Source: Anaerobutyricum stercoris
GTDB taxonomy: Bacteria; Bacillota; Clostridia; Lachnospirales; Lachnospiraceae
NCBI GenBank assembly: GCA_019116455.1
Contig: DXBR01000086.1
Location: 7,778 to 71,777 of the forward strand
Direction: 5' to 3'
DNA: 64,000 nt
Part shown: positions 44,797 to 53,350 of the stretch, piece by piece
How the letters are laid out: every line of letters starts with the position of its first letter
Position numbering within the stretch: position 1 is the first letter of the stretch
Made by a program: the position numbers and the translations under genes
Notes under the pieces: generated by a model
What the model saw: only the letters and a program-made list of their open reading frames with translations
What the model was told of the DNA's origin: nothing
Databases searched by the model: none

Positions 44797-44852
44797 CAGA
44801 CAGACGTTTTGTCGTCAGCCATCGGCTGACGGCAGGGTGTCTGTCTTTTTTT
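44797..44852. terminator. Terminator between malQ and the AraC gene
   Basis: A long stem from ACAGACAGAC and GTCTGTCT encloses an inner GTCAGCC/GGCTGAC hairpin, followed by TTTTTTT on the plus strand; the minus side is also T rich further on. Confidence 0.75.
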
Positions 44853-45750
44853 AGTTCACCGTATATTCTTCTGTCAGTCGGTTTCTCCACTTTCCCGGAG
44901 AGCACCCGTATTTTCTTTTGAACATACGGTTAAAATAAGAAAGATTTTCAAAACCGCTTTTTCCGGCAATTTCCAGGACGGAATCATCGCTGCTGCGGAG
45001 CATCCGTTCCGCCATGGTAAGCCGGTAATCGTTGAGATACTCGATAAAACTGCTGCCCATATGTGTTTTGAAAAATTTCATAAAGTGGGATTTGCTGTAG
45101 TAGGACAGTTCTGCCATGTGATCGATGGTGATGCGTTCGTCATAGTGTTCTTCCACATATTTGAGGATGGTTTTCAGCTTTTCCAGAGCCTTGGACTGGG
45201 GAGCCGTTTTTTCTTCCATGTTTTTTTGATTGGAGATGAGGATGAAGAAAAAATGGAATAAAACGCCCTTGACCGCCAGCTGATATCCTTCCGGCCGGGC
45301 GGCGCAGAGAAGATCAATCTGCTGAAAACAATCTGTCACTGCTTTATAACATGAAAGAGCAGGGGTAAAAAAAGTGGCCGATGGAATTTCCCCGGACAGA
45401 AGCGGGTATAAAAACTGCCGGGCACAAAGATCAGCTCGACTTGTGATCAGAAGATTTTCTTTAAAAAGTATATTTTCATATTCCATGGACTGGCGGTCAT
45501 CCTGTTCAATGGAATGGAGTTGTCCGGGACGGATAAACACAATATCGCCGGCGCAGACCGGGCGGCGCTCCAGATCCACAGAGACGATGCCGTGTCCTTT
45601 TTTGATGACGATCAGTTCCAGTTCTGAATGCCAATGCAGGGGAACCAGGGCAAAATCAAGGGGGATGGAGCATAGATATGTATTGTAGGGAAACTCGGAG
45701 CTGGTGTGGCTTTTGGTTTCGTGATAATTCTGGTATTCGCTGATATTCAT
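44851..45750 (-). CDS. AraC-family regulator with cupin sensor
   Basis: 299 residues. Cupin-like sensing part (HWHSELELIVIKKG), then two HTH motifs at the C-terminus (TIDHMAELSYYSKSHFMKFF; DSVLEIAGKSGFENLSYFNR). Divergent from the phosphorylase and convergent with malQ, so it may activate either; the phosphorylase promoter lacks a good -35, which fits activation. Confidence 0.9.
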   Translation of the reverse strand: MNISEYQNYHETKSHTSSEFPYNTYLCSIPLDFALVPLHWHSELELIVIKKGHGIVSVDLERRPVCAGDIVFIRPGQLHSIEQDDRQSMEYENILFKENLLITSRADLCARQFLYPLLSGEIPSATFFTPALSCYKAVTDCFQQIDLLCAARPEGYQLAVKGVLFHFFFILISNQKNMEEKTAPQSKALEKLKTILKYVEEHYDERITIDHMAELSYYSKSHFMKFFKTHMGSSFIEYLNDYRLTMAERMLRSSDDSVLEIAGKSGFENLSYFNRMFKRKYGCSPGKWRNRLTEEYTVN

Positions 45751-45896
45751 AAATTGAAACTCCCTTTTGATAACTGTGAATGATAGTATTGTACAATAAA
45801 TAAAGTGTATTTTGCAAGAGAAAAGGCGAAAATCTGATTATAATGCGTAGTATAAACAAACATTTGAAAAGGAAATGATTGAAGGAGGAAAATAGA

Positions 45897-48164
45897 ATGT
45901 ATCAGGCAAAACAATTACAGGAGACATTGACGGGACTTCTAGGAAAGGAAATCGCCCAGGCGTCCAACGAGGAAATATATGACGCGCTGATGTCCATGGT
46001 GCAGGAAATGGCGGCACAGAAAGAGAGTGCAGAAAGCAAAAAGAAATTGTATTACATTTCTGCTGAATTTTTGATTGGCAAGCTGCTTTCCAACAATATG
46101 ATCAATCTGGGTATCTACAAAGATATCAAAGAAATTCTCGCGGCCAATGGGAAAAATCTGACTGATATTGAGGAAGTGGAGCCGGAGCCGTCCCTCGGAA
46201 ACGGAGGCTTGGGACGTCTGGCAGCCTGTTTTCTGGATTCTATCGCCACTCTGGGGCTTTCCGGCGATGGTATTGGTTTAAACTATCATCTGGGGCTGTT
46301 TAAACAGGAATTTGAAAATCATCTGCAGAAAGAGACGCCGAATCCGTGGATCAAAGAGAAATCCTGGCTGCAGAGAACCGACGTGGTCTATCCGGTGTCC
46401 TTCAACGGCTTTGATGTAAAAGCAAGAATGTATGATGTGGAAGTAACCGGCTATAATAATCAGACCAATAAGCTGCATCTTTTTGATATAGATTCTGTGG
46501 ATGAATCCATTGTGGAAGATGGAATTCAATTTAATAAGGAAGACATAAAGAAAAACCTGACCCTATTCTTATATCCGGACGATGGAGATGAGAATGGCCG
46601 CCTGCTTCGAATCTACCAGCAGTATTTTATGGTGAGCAGCGGCGCTCAGCTCATTCTGGACGAGTGCGTGGCAAAGGGATGCAGCCTCTACGATCTGCCG
46701 GATTACGCGGTGATCCAGATTAACGACACTCATCCGACCATGGTGATTCCAGAGCTGATTCGTCTTCTGGTGGAAAGAGGAATGGATATGGATGCAGCCA
46801 TCGACGTGACAGCAAGAACCTGCGCTTATACAAACCACACTATTCTTGCGGAGGCGCTGGAAAAATGGCCGGTTGCCTATCTGAAAAAAGTGGTGCCGCA
46901 GCTTGTGCCGATCATCGAGGTGCTGGATGATAAAGTAAGAAGAAAATATGAGGATGAGAGCGTTGCCATCATCGACCGGTATGATACGGTTCATATGGCG
47001 CACATCGATATCCATTATGGTTTCAGTGTAAACGGCGTGGCCGCGCTTCACACAGAGATTCTTAAAAACTCCGAGCTGAACAATTTTTACCGGATCTATC
47101 CGGAAAAATTTAATAATAAAACAAACGGAATCACTTTCCGCCGCTGGCTTCTTCACTGCAATCCGATGTTGTCGGATTACATCGAGTCTCTCATTGGAGA
47201 CAGTTTCAAAAAGGATGCTTCTGAGCTTTCCAAATTGCTTCAGTATAAAGATGATGACGCTGTGCTCACGAAACTGATGGAAATCAAGCACAGGAACAAA
47301 GAGAATCTTTGCGCATACTTGAAAGAAACACAGAATGTGACCATCAGCCCGGACACTATCTTTGATATTCAGGTAAAACGTCTTCATGAATATAAGCGCC
47401 AGCAGTTAAACGCTCTTTATATCATTGACAAATATCTGGAGATAAAGGCAGGAAAGATTCCGGCAGCTCCTGTTACAGCCATCTTTGGCGCAAAAGCAGC
47501 TCCGGCATACACTATCGCCAAAGATATTATCCATCTGATTCTCTGTCTGCAGGAAATCATTAACAACGATCCGGAAGCCAACAAATATCTGAGAGTTGTT
47601 ATGGTGGAAAATTATAACGTGACAAAGGCAGAGAAACTGATTCCGGCCTGTGACATTTCTGAGCAGATATCTCTGGCGTCCAAGGAGGCAAGCGGCACCG
47701 GAAACATGAAATTCATGCTAAACGGCGCGGTAACCCTTGGAACAGAGGATGGAGCAAATGTGGAGATTCATCAGGAGGTCGGTGATGATAATATTTTTGT
47801 ATTCGGCGCTTCCAGCGGAGAGGTGATCGAACATTACGCCAAAGGAGACTATGTCGCAAGGAATTATTATGAAAATAATCCGGCCATCCGGGCAGCTATT
47901 GACTTTATCACCAGTGATATCATGCTTCAGGTGGGACAGAAAGAACATCTGGAACGGCTGAAAAATGAGCTGATCAATAAAGACTGGTTTATGACTCTGC
48001 TGGATTTTGATTCCTATAAGAAGGCGAAAGAACAGGCGCTTACTGCCTATACGGATCAGAAAGAATGGGCGAAAAAGGCGCTGGTCAATATCGCAAAGGC
48101 GGGATTCTTCTCCTCAGACAGAACCATCGAGGAGTACAATAGGGATATCTGGCATCTGGCGTAA
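45897..48164 (+). CDS. Glycogen/starch/alpha-glucan phosphorylase
   Basis: 755 residues, GT35. Releases glucose-1-phosphate from alpha-glucans. The PLP lysine is K605 in EASGTGNMKFMLNGA; EPEPSLGNGGLGRLAACFLD and YYISAEFLIGK are family signatures. I use the ATG at 45897 (AAGGAGG upstream) rather than the TTG at 45879. A TATAAT at 45839 lacks a well-placed -35. May be called glgP or malP; the context favours maltodextrin. Confidence 0.94.
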   Translation: MYQAKQLQETLTGLLGKEIAQASNEEIYDALMSMVQEMAAQKESAESKKKLYYISAEFLIGKLLSNNMINLGIYKDIKEILAANGKNLTDIEEVEPEPSLGNGGLGRLAACFLDSIATLGLSGDGIGLNYHLGLFKQEFENHLQKETPNPWIKEKSWLQRTDVVYPVSFNGFDVKARMYDVEVTGYNNQTNKLHLFDIDSVDESIVEDGIQFNKEDIKKNLTLFLYPDDGDENGRLLRIYQQYFMVSSGAQLILDECVAKGCSLYDLPDYAVIQINDTHPTMVIPELIRLLVERGMDMDAAIDVTARTCAYTNHTILAEALEKWPVAYLKKVVPQLVPIIEVLDDKVRRKYEDESVAIIDRYDTVHMAHIDIHYGFSVNGVAALHTEILKNSELNNFYRIYPEKFNNKTNGITFRRWLLHCNPMLSDYIESLIGDSFKKDASELSKLLQYKDDDAVLTKLMEIKHRNKENLCAYLKETQNVTISPDTIFDIQVKRLHEYKRQQLNALYIIDKYLEIKAGKIPAAPVTAIFGAKAAPAYTIAKDIIHLILCLQEIINNDPEANKYLRVVMVENYNVTKAEKLIPACDISEQISLASKEASGTGNMKFMLNGAVTLGTEDGANVEIHQEVGDDNIFVFGASSGEVIEHYAKGDYVARNYYENNPAIRAAIDFITSDIMLQVGQKEHLERLKNELINKDWFMTLLDFDSYKKAKEQALTAYTDQKEWAKKALVNIAKAGFFSSDRTIEEYNRDIWHLA

Positions 48165-48286
48165 TTCCTCGATTTTTGGAGAGATTTGTGACGAAACGGC
48201 GAAGATTGCATAATATAAAGTACAGAAAGGCAATGAAGCAAATGCAAAGCCTGACTGATAAAAAATAGAAATCAGGAGAATATAAC

Positions 48287-48607
48287 ATGGGAATGCCGAT
48301 CATCACACCGGGAACAGGGACAAAAGAACAGGCCCTTACAGATATCATTGAATCAATTGCTCTGCAGGAAACTGCGTTGGCGCACATTTTGAATGCGGAG
48401 GGCGAAAAAATGCAGGCAATCATCTGCATGCAGGAGGTTTCCACAAAGGAATTATTTGAATTGAACTGTAGTGTTCGCAAACTTCTGGAGGCGGTGACCA
48501 ATCTGGAAGAGATTCTGAAGGAAAAACTGGAGTATGCAATCTGCGGAGAGAAAAAATGTCACATAGACGACGACTATGAAGAGAGTGTGCCGCAATACAG
48601 CAGATAG
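48287..48607 (+). CDS. Small conserved clostridial protein, unknown
   Basis: 106 residues, mostly helical. ALTDIIESIALQETALAHI followed by NAEGEKMQ and LNCSVRKLLEAV recalls short Firmicutes proteins with an INAEGEKIQ core that I associate with spore-surface gene neighbourhoods; that link is from memory and uncertain. Ribosome site AGGAGA; followed by a terminator. Confidence 0.7.
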   Translation: MGMPIITPGTGTKEQALTDIIESIALQETALAHILNAEGEKMQAIICMQEVSTKELFELNCSVRKLLEAVTNLEEILKEKLEYAICGEKKCHIDDDYEESVPQYSR

Positions 48608-48628
48608 AATAATCTTATGATACGGGAA

Positions 48629-48668
48629 CCGGGGAGGTCTTTGTCTATAAAGGCCTCCCCGGCTTTTT
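48629..48668 (+). terminator. Rho-independent terminator
   Basis: Stem CCGGGGAGGTCTTT / AAAGGCCTCCCCGG followed by CTTTTTCT. Confidence 0.9.
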
Positions 48669-48706
48669 CTGACAGCGGATACATTTTCCGGTCAGAAATA
48701 CATTTA

Positions 48707-49444
48707 TCAGGAACGTACATCTTTTGTTCTGAGCCACCAGACGGCACAGCCGAAGAAAAGAAGAAAGAAGAGGATGACGGAAGCAAAAAAAGAAGCTGTG
48801 CCTGCAAAAGAGGAGAGTACGTCTTCGTTCTGATTGGAATTCATGCCGAGCATCATAAGTGAGTAAGGCCAGAAATTGCCCAGATCTGCATTGGTCATGA
48901 ACATGCCTGCGATGCTTCCAAATAGAGCGATGCCGATGGGGATGGCAAAGTTACGTATCAGCATAGATAAAAGAAGCTGTAGCGAAGCGATGGTGACAGC
49001 CGCCAGTGTTCCTCTGAGAAGCCAGAGGATAATTTCCGGAGAAAAAATGCCCGGCAGCCCGCACATTTTTCCGCCAATGAAAAACAGAATGCTGATCCAG
49101 AGCTGTGTCAGAACCGTCACCTTCATGATGCAGACAAGTTTTGCCAGATAGCTGCTCACGATGGAAACCGGCATGCTCATAAAAGTATTCCAGTTATTAT
49201 GGGTATGCTCCAGCCGCCAGGTATAGGAGCAGTAGATGCCGATGAGGGGCGCATAGAAAAAGGATGCGTAAAACAGCGTAATCTGCGTCCACAGAGAATA
49301 CCAGCCGCTTTTCAGCAGTTCCAGATTCTGCATGTAATTAAAGGTTCCCATGATGGCGGGAATGATTGGAATCGCAAGAAACGCCAGATAAATGACGGAA
49401 TGTTTTAATTTCAGATTCTCTGCCTGAATACAACGGTACAGCAT
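48707..49444 (-). CDS. Lantibiotic-immunity-type ABC permease (MutG/SpaG-like)
   Basis: 245 residues from MLYRCIQAENLKLKHS. Six hydrophobic segments; the N-terminal AENLKLKHS element is the amphipathic start of LanE/LanG permeases. Last gene of the ATPase-permease-permease operon; its start follows the preceding stop within three bases. Confidence 0.85.
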   Translation of the reverse strand: MLYRCIQAENLKLKHSVIYLAFLAIPIIPAIMGTFNYMQNLELLKSGWYSLWTQITLFYASFFYAPLIGIYCSYTWRLEHTHNNWNTFMSMPVSIVSSYLAKLVCIMKVTVLTQLWISILFFIGGKMCGLPGIFSPEIILWLLRGTLAAVTIASLQLLLSMLIRNFAIPIGIALFGSIAGMFMTNADLGNFWPYSLMMLGMNSNQNEDVLSSFAGTASFFASVILFFLLFFGCAVWWLRTKDVRS

Positions 49445-49446
49445 AA

Positions 49447-50205
49447 TCACACTTCCTTTCTTAAAGCAATGGACCGGCATATAAAATAAACGATCAGAGA
49501 AACAACGGCGAATAACAGCAGCCCTATCCAGTCGAAGTTCTGCTCATAATAGGTGCTGATTCTCGTCGACCGATCCCAGTCCATCCACACAAAGCCAAAG
49601 ATTCCGTAATATCCCCACAGGATAAGCCTTGCCGCCGCCGGAGGGAAAAACATGGAAAACAGCGACAGGAAAGAACCGGCCAGCCCTGCCACCAGCGGCA
49701 GTATCTGATTGGATGACAGCAGGGATAAGACCTGCTGGATGCTCAGCAGAAGCGTACTCACAATGAAGGTGGAAAGACAAAGCTGCAAAACCATATGTGG
49801 TTCAAGCATGTCTGTGAAGCCGTAGATCCTGCCTGTCACCCAGATGATCGGCCACGAACCGAGAGCCGACAGAGCGACATATTTTAATGCCATGAGATAT
49901 TTGCAGTTATAAAACTGCTTTTTATCCTGCAGCGTATAGAGCAGCTTAAAAGTATCTCCCTTTATCTCCATATCACAGACCCGGTTTACAAGCACAGCGA
50001 GAAAAATCGGATATATCAATGAATTCAATATCGGAAACAGATAAAACGAACCCAGATATCCCTGCGCCAGATCCGACGCCTTTCTCGGCTCCAGACTCCA
50101 CAGCGCCCACAGAAACTCAAAAAGAATCAACGCGGCAGGCAGCAGGAGCAGCATCCGGCGCCGGTGTTTCATTTGTTCCGCTTTTAAAGCCGTCAGCATT
50201 TTCAT
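49447..50205 (-). CDS. Lantibiotic-immunity-type ABC permease (MutE/SpaE-like)
   Basis: 252 residues from MKMLTALKAEQMKHRR, after AGGTGA; the 32-codon upstream extension has no support. Six membrane segments with the ALKAEQMKHRRR cytosolic helix. Overlaps the ATPase stop by 4 bases. Together with its partners it would expel or exclude cationic peptides, but no peptide gene is seen nearby. Confidence 0.85.
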   Translation of the reverse strand: MKMLTALKAEQMKHRRRMLLLLPAALILFEFLWALWSLEPRKASDLAQGYLGSFYLFPILNSLIYPIFLAVLVNRVCDMEIKGDTFKLLYTLQDKKQFYNCKYLMALKYVALSALGSWPIIWVTGRIYGFTDMLEPHMVLQLCLSTFIVSTLLLSIQQVLSLLSSNQILPLVAGLAGSFLSLFSMFFPPAAARLILWGYYGIFGFVWMDWDRSTRISTYYEQNFDWIGLLLFAVVSLIVYFICRSIALRKEV

Positions 50206-51113
50206 AAGCTCACCTGCTTTCCTGTAAGAGAGAGGAAAATGTCCTCCAGACTCTTTTGCTGTTCCGTCACGCGGAAGACGCCAATACCGGCGTTTACGCA
50301 CTGCCCGACGGCATCCATGACGATATCGTCAGATACATGGTCCAGATAAAAACTGTCCGTCTCCCATTTGACAGACATTCCTACGGTATTCAGCAGACGA
50401 AACGCCGCTTCATTATCAGAAGTCTGAAACAGAATCCTGGAACGGCTGTGTTCATGGAGGATCACAAGGCTGTCCTGAAAGATCAGATGCCCTTTATCGA
50501 TGATTCCCACGTCCGTGGCCATCTGGTCGATCTCCGCCAGAAGATGGCTGGAAACAAGCACAGTGATGCCATGTTCAGGCAAGTCCCGGATCAGCTCCCG
50601 AATCTCCTGAATACCAGCCGGATCCAGACCGTTGGTCGGCTCGTCCAGAAGCAGAAGCCGCGGACTTCCCAGCAGCGCGGCGGCAATACCCAGACGCTGT
50701 TTCATACCCAGCGAATAATTCTTTACCTTCTTATCCATCTGTTTTTCCATCCGCACCAGATGCAGCACCCGCATAATATCTTTTTCCGGCACATTTTTTA
50801 GCTTACAGATGATCCGCAGATTCTCCTTGCCGCTCAGATGCCCGTAATAGGAAGGCGCCTCAATGAGCGAGCCGGTCTGCTTAAGAATCTCCAGCCGGTT
50901 CTCCTGCGACAGCTTTTTGCCAAAAACACGAATCTCCCCGCCGGTGGGCTTCACAAGCCCCAGAAGCATCTTGAGAGTCGTGGACTTCCCGGCGCCATTC
51001 GGCCCCAGAAACCCGTAGACACTGCCCTCCGGCACATGCAGATCCAATGTGTTTACTACTTTTTTATGGTCATATTCTTTAGTCAGTGCATTTGTTGTGA
51101 TAATATTGTTCAT
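50202..51113 (-). CDS. Lantibiotic-protection ABC ATPase (BcrA/MutF-like)
   Basis: 303 residues from MNNIITTNALTKEYD, preceded by AAGGAG. Walker A GPNGAGKST, signature YSLGMKQRLG, Walker B LLLLDEPTNGLD. A C-terminal region of about 80 residues (after 220) follows the ATPase core as in BcrA. First gene of the operon, behind the shared 26-bp element. Confidence 0.9.
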   Translation of the reverse strand: MNNIITTNALTKEYDHKKVVNTLDLHVPEGSVYGFLGPNGAGKSTTLKMLLGLVKPTGGEIRVFGKKLSQENRLEILKQTGSLIEAPSYYGHLSGKENLRIICKLKNVPEKDIMRVLHLVRMEKQMDKKVKNYSLGMKQRLGIAAALLGSPRLLLLDEPTNGLDPAGIQEIRELIRDLPEHGITVLVSSHLLAEIDQMATDVGIIDKGHLIFQDSLVILHEHSRSRILFQTSDNEAAFRLLNTVGMSVKWETDSFYLDHVSDDIVMDAVGQCVNAGIGVFRVTEQQKSLEDIFLSLTGKQVSL

Positions 51114-51137
51114 ATCCTTCAACTCCTTTCGAAAAGT

Positions 51138-51195
51138 ATCATACAACGGTGACCTTAGAAGGGGCTGAAGGGAAGCTTATTTTTACCTTAATTTT
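51138..51195 (-). promoter_or_regulatory. Transporter promoter with response-regulator box
   Basis: Minus-strand TATGAT at 51138-51143. The 26-bp element at 51170-51195 is identical, in inverted orientation, to 52404-52429. It contains TAAG twice, 11 bases apart (TTAAGGTAAAAATAAGC), the direct-repeat pattern expected of an OmpR-family regulator. Box and -10 are 26 bases apart. Confidence 0.75.
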
Positions 51196-51203
51196 TAAAC
51201 ATC

Positions 51204-51263
51204 CAAAAAATACCGCGCATCTGTGCGCTGAGAGTAATTATAGCGCATAAATACGCGGTATTT
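51204..51263 (-). terminator. Terminator of the Uma2 gene
   Basis: Ten-bp outer stem AAATACCGCG / CGCGGTATTT with an inner GCGCT / AGCGC stem; the minus strand continues into a T run. Lies just past the Uma2 stop. Confidence 0.75.
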
Positions 51264-51317
51264 GGAAAACCGAAGTATTCTGTTCATTTTGAAATTGCTT
51301 AATATTCTTCATGCTGA

Positions 51318-51863
51318 TCATGAAAGTAAATCTTCAATACAGATAGAAAAGTCTTTGAAGATTGCAGACGTGATAGAATCAGAAAAGGAGGACTGTGTCG
51401 AATCTTCTTCACCCTCAAATGAATATAGTTGTACGGTTTCCTTGATTGGATTCACAATCCAATATTCCCGAACGCCGGCTGTGCGATACTTAAACAGTTT
51501 CGTCAAATAGTCCATACGCTGAGAACTCGGGGAGACAATCTCGATGATCCAATCCGGAGCACCAACACAGCCTTTGTCATTGAGTTTATCATGGTCGCAT
51601 ATGACAGAAATATCCGGTTCAACATAATTCTTATCGTCAGCATTTAAAAAGACGGCGAATGGAGCAATATAAACTTCGCAGGAATGATTCTTGGATTTGA
51701 TGTAATTACTAATAGTGATGGATAATTCCATAACGAGTTCCTGATGTATCCGATTGGGCATCGCCATCATATACATATCACCGTCAATCAGCTCCGCGCG
51801 CTGCCCTTCCGGGAGAGAGTAGATATCTTTAATGGTGCGATTTTTTTCTCTTGGTAATGACAT
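51318..51863 (-). CDS. Uma2-family (DUF820) PD-(D/E)XK-like endonuclease domain protein
   Basis: 181 residues. YSLPEGQRAELIDGDMYMM start, then YVEPDISVICDHDKLND and PDWIIEIVSPSS, giving the acidic PD-ExK pattern. The activity of this domain family is largely unproven; copies are often scattered singly. Ribosome site AAAGGAG. It sits between the transporter and the two-component system but is not obviously part of them. Confidence 0.9.
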   Translation of the reverse strand: MSLPREKNRTIKDIYSLPEGQRAELIDGDMYMMAMPNRIHQELVMELSITISNYIKSKNHSCEVYIAPFAVFLNADDKNYVEPDISVICDHDKLNDKGCVGAPDWIIEIVSPSSQRMDYLTKLFKYRTAGVREYWIVNPIKETVQLYSFEGEEDSTQSSFSDSITSAIFKDFSICIEDLLS

Positions 51864-52063
51864 GGTGCTACACTCCTTTCCCTAATCATTTATTACATAA
51901 CTTTAACATGAATCTCAATTTAAAAGGAATTTTATTTGTTAGATACGCTTTAAATATAGAATGGTTTATATCATATATCAATAAAAAACAATCGAAAAGT
52001 GTAAAATGTCTCACAAGAGACGGACGGACAAATCAGATAAAACAGACCGTAAAATCAACAGAT

Positions 52064-52089
52064 AAAAAACCGGCCACAGAGGCCGGTTT
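52064..52089 (-). terminator. Terminator downstream of tRNA-Ala
   Basis: Minus-strand stem AACCGGCC / GGCCGGTT with a five-base loop and a run of six T. It is about 170 bases past the tRNA end. The 398-base stretch 51864-52261 shows this and no convincing gene. Confidence 0.8.
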
Positions 52090-52261
52090 GAGGGAGAAAG
52101 GTATGAAAAAAATCTACAAAGACAACAGCTTTGCTGTTGATGTGGTTTATTCTACCGATTTTTTGTGAACGATCTGTGAGGGAAAAATGAAGACTTTTTG
52201 AGAAAAAAGTGGAGAAAGTGTGAAAATGAATCTAATTCATTTATAAATGGGCAGTAAAAAA

Positions 52262-52334
52262 TGGAGCATACGGGACTTGAACCCGTGACCTCCACACTGC
52301 CAGTGTGGCGCGCTCCCAGCTGCGCTAATGCCCC
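52262..52334 (-). tRNA. tRNA-Ala (GGC)
   Basis: 73 bases on the minus strand. Acceptor GGGGCAT pairs with ATGCTCC including the G3-U70 pair that marks alanine tRNAs. Anticodon arm CCACA-CTGGCAG-TGTGG gives anticodon GGC. TTCAAGT stands in the T loop. Discriminator A; CCA is not encoded. Confidence 0.95.
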
Positions 52335-52343
52335 AGTGAGAAG

Positions 52344-52373
52344 ATTATATCACAAGCAGGAGATTTATGTAAA
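52344..52373 (-). promoter_or_regulatory. tRNA-Ala promoter
   Basis: Minus-strand TTTACA (52368-52373), 18-base spacer, TATAAT (52344-52349) with a TGTGA extension. Confidence 0.85.
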
Positions 52374-52403
52374 GGAGAAATAGCGAAAAAACAGGACTTG
52401 TTC

Positions 52404-52451
52404 AAAATTAAGGTAAAAATAAGCTTCCCCACACTCATAAAATGATATAAT
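52404..52451 (+). promoter_or_regulatory. Two-component promoter with response-regulator box
   Basis: The 26-bp element (52404-52429) is the same as upstream of the transporter. TATAAT at 52446-52451 has a TGA extension. Box to -10 is 16 bases here against 26 at the transporter, a difference of about one helical turn, so the box faces the same side of the DNA. Confidence 0.75.
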
Positions 52452-52568
52452 ACATATAAAAGCATGGTCGGAAATGAATCGAATAAAATCGTTTTTCATG
52501 CGGCGCGAAAATACCGCATGGCTGACAGAGTTGGATTTCCGGCAAATAGAGAACAGGGGAAATATTTT

Positions 52569-53273
52569 ATGAATATATACGATAAAAAGATTCTTTTGGT
52601 GGATGATAACCGGGAGCTTCTGGTCATGACTGCGGATACACTTCGTAGAAATGGTTACTCCAGTATCGTTACGGCAGAAAATGTAAAAGAAGCTGTGAAA
52701 TGTTTTGAGAGAGAGGAGCCGGAGATGGCGATTCTTGACATTATGCTGCCTGACGGGGACGGTTTTACACTTTTTCGGAAGTTCCGTGAGACGTCCAATA
52801 TCCCTATTCTTTTCCTTTCAGCAAAAGATGAAGATAATGACCGGCTGTTTGGTCTGGGCCTCGGGGCCGACGATTATATCACAAAGCCGTTTTTATCTCA
52901 GGAGCTTGTGCTGCGGGTGGGTGCGATTCTGAAGAGAACTTATGCCAGACAGGAACAGACAGAAAAGAAAGAGGAATGTTTCCAGCTGGGAAATCGTCTG
53001 ATTTCTTTTGCGGAAGGAACGGTAAAGACTGGAAAACAGGAGATTCCGCTAACGGCAAAGGAGTTGATTCTCTTAAAGAAACTTTACGAGAACCGGGGGC
53101 GCATCGTTACATTTGACGCTCTGTGCAACGCTGCCTGGCAGGATTCTTATTATGGTTATGAAAATACTCTGATGGTACATATCCGGCATCTGCGGGAAAA
53201 AATCGAGGAAGATCCGTCTCATCCGAAATGGCTGCTGACGGCGAGAGGGCTTGGTTACCGTCTGGCAAAATAA
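52569..53273 (+). CDS. OmpR-family response regulator
   Basis: 234 residues from MNIYDKKILLVDDN; 35 upstream codons in frame cover the leader and are rejected. Receiver domain with Asp57 in AILDIMLPDGDG, the switch region LFLSAKDED and the lysine in YITKPF. Winged-helix output domain follows (PLTAKELILLKKL ... TARGLGYRLAK). Likely binds the 26-bp boxes and controls itself and the transporter. Confidence 0.93.
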   Translation: MNIYDKKILLVDDNRELLVMTADTLRRNGYSSIVTAENVKEAVKCFEREEPEMAILDIMLPDGDGFTLFRKFRETSNIPILFLSAKDEDNDRLFGLGLGADDYITKPFLSQELVLRVGAILKRTYARQEQTEKKEECFQLGNRLISFAEGTVKTGKQEIPLTAKELILLKKLYENRGRIVTFDALCNAAWQDSYYGYENTLMVHIRHLREKIEEDPSHPKWLLTARGLGYRLAK

Positions 53274-53350
53274 TCTGTTTGCTAAAAAACACGATTGCAT
53301 CCGCAAAAAATGGGATTTTATTTTAAATTTATGGTAGAGGAAAATATATA

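Noticed and set aside
51851..52168. 105-codon open frame on the plus strand, ending in MKKIYKDNSFAVDVV
   Set aside because: It contains the tRNA-unit terminator hairpin, has no family resemblance and no good ribosome site at its start. The last 21 codons have a weak site, but no cysteines or leader expected of a lantibiotic precursor.
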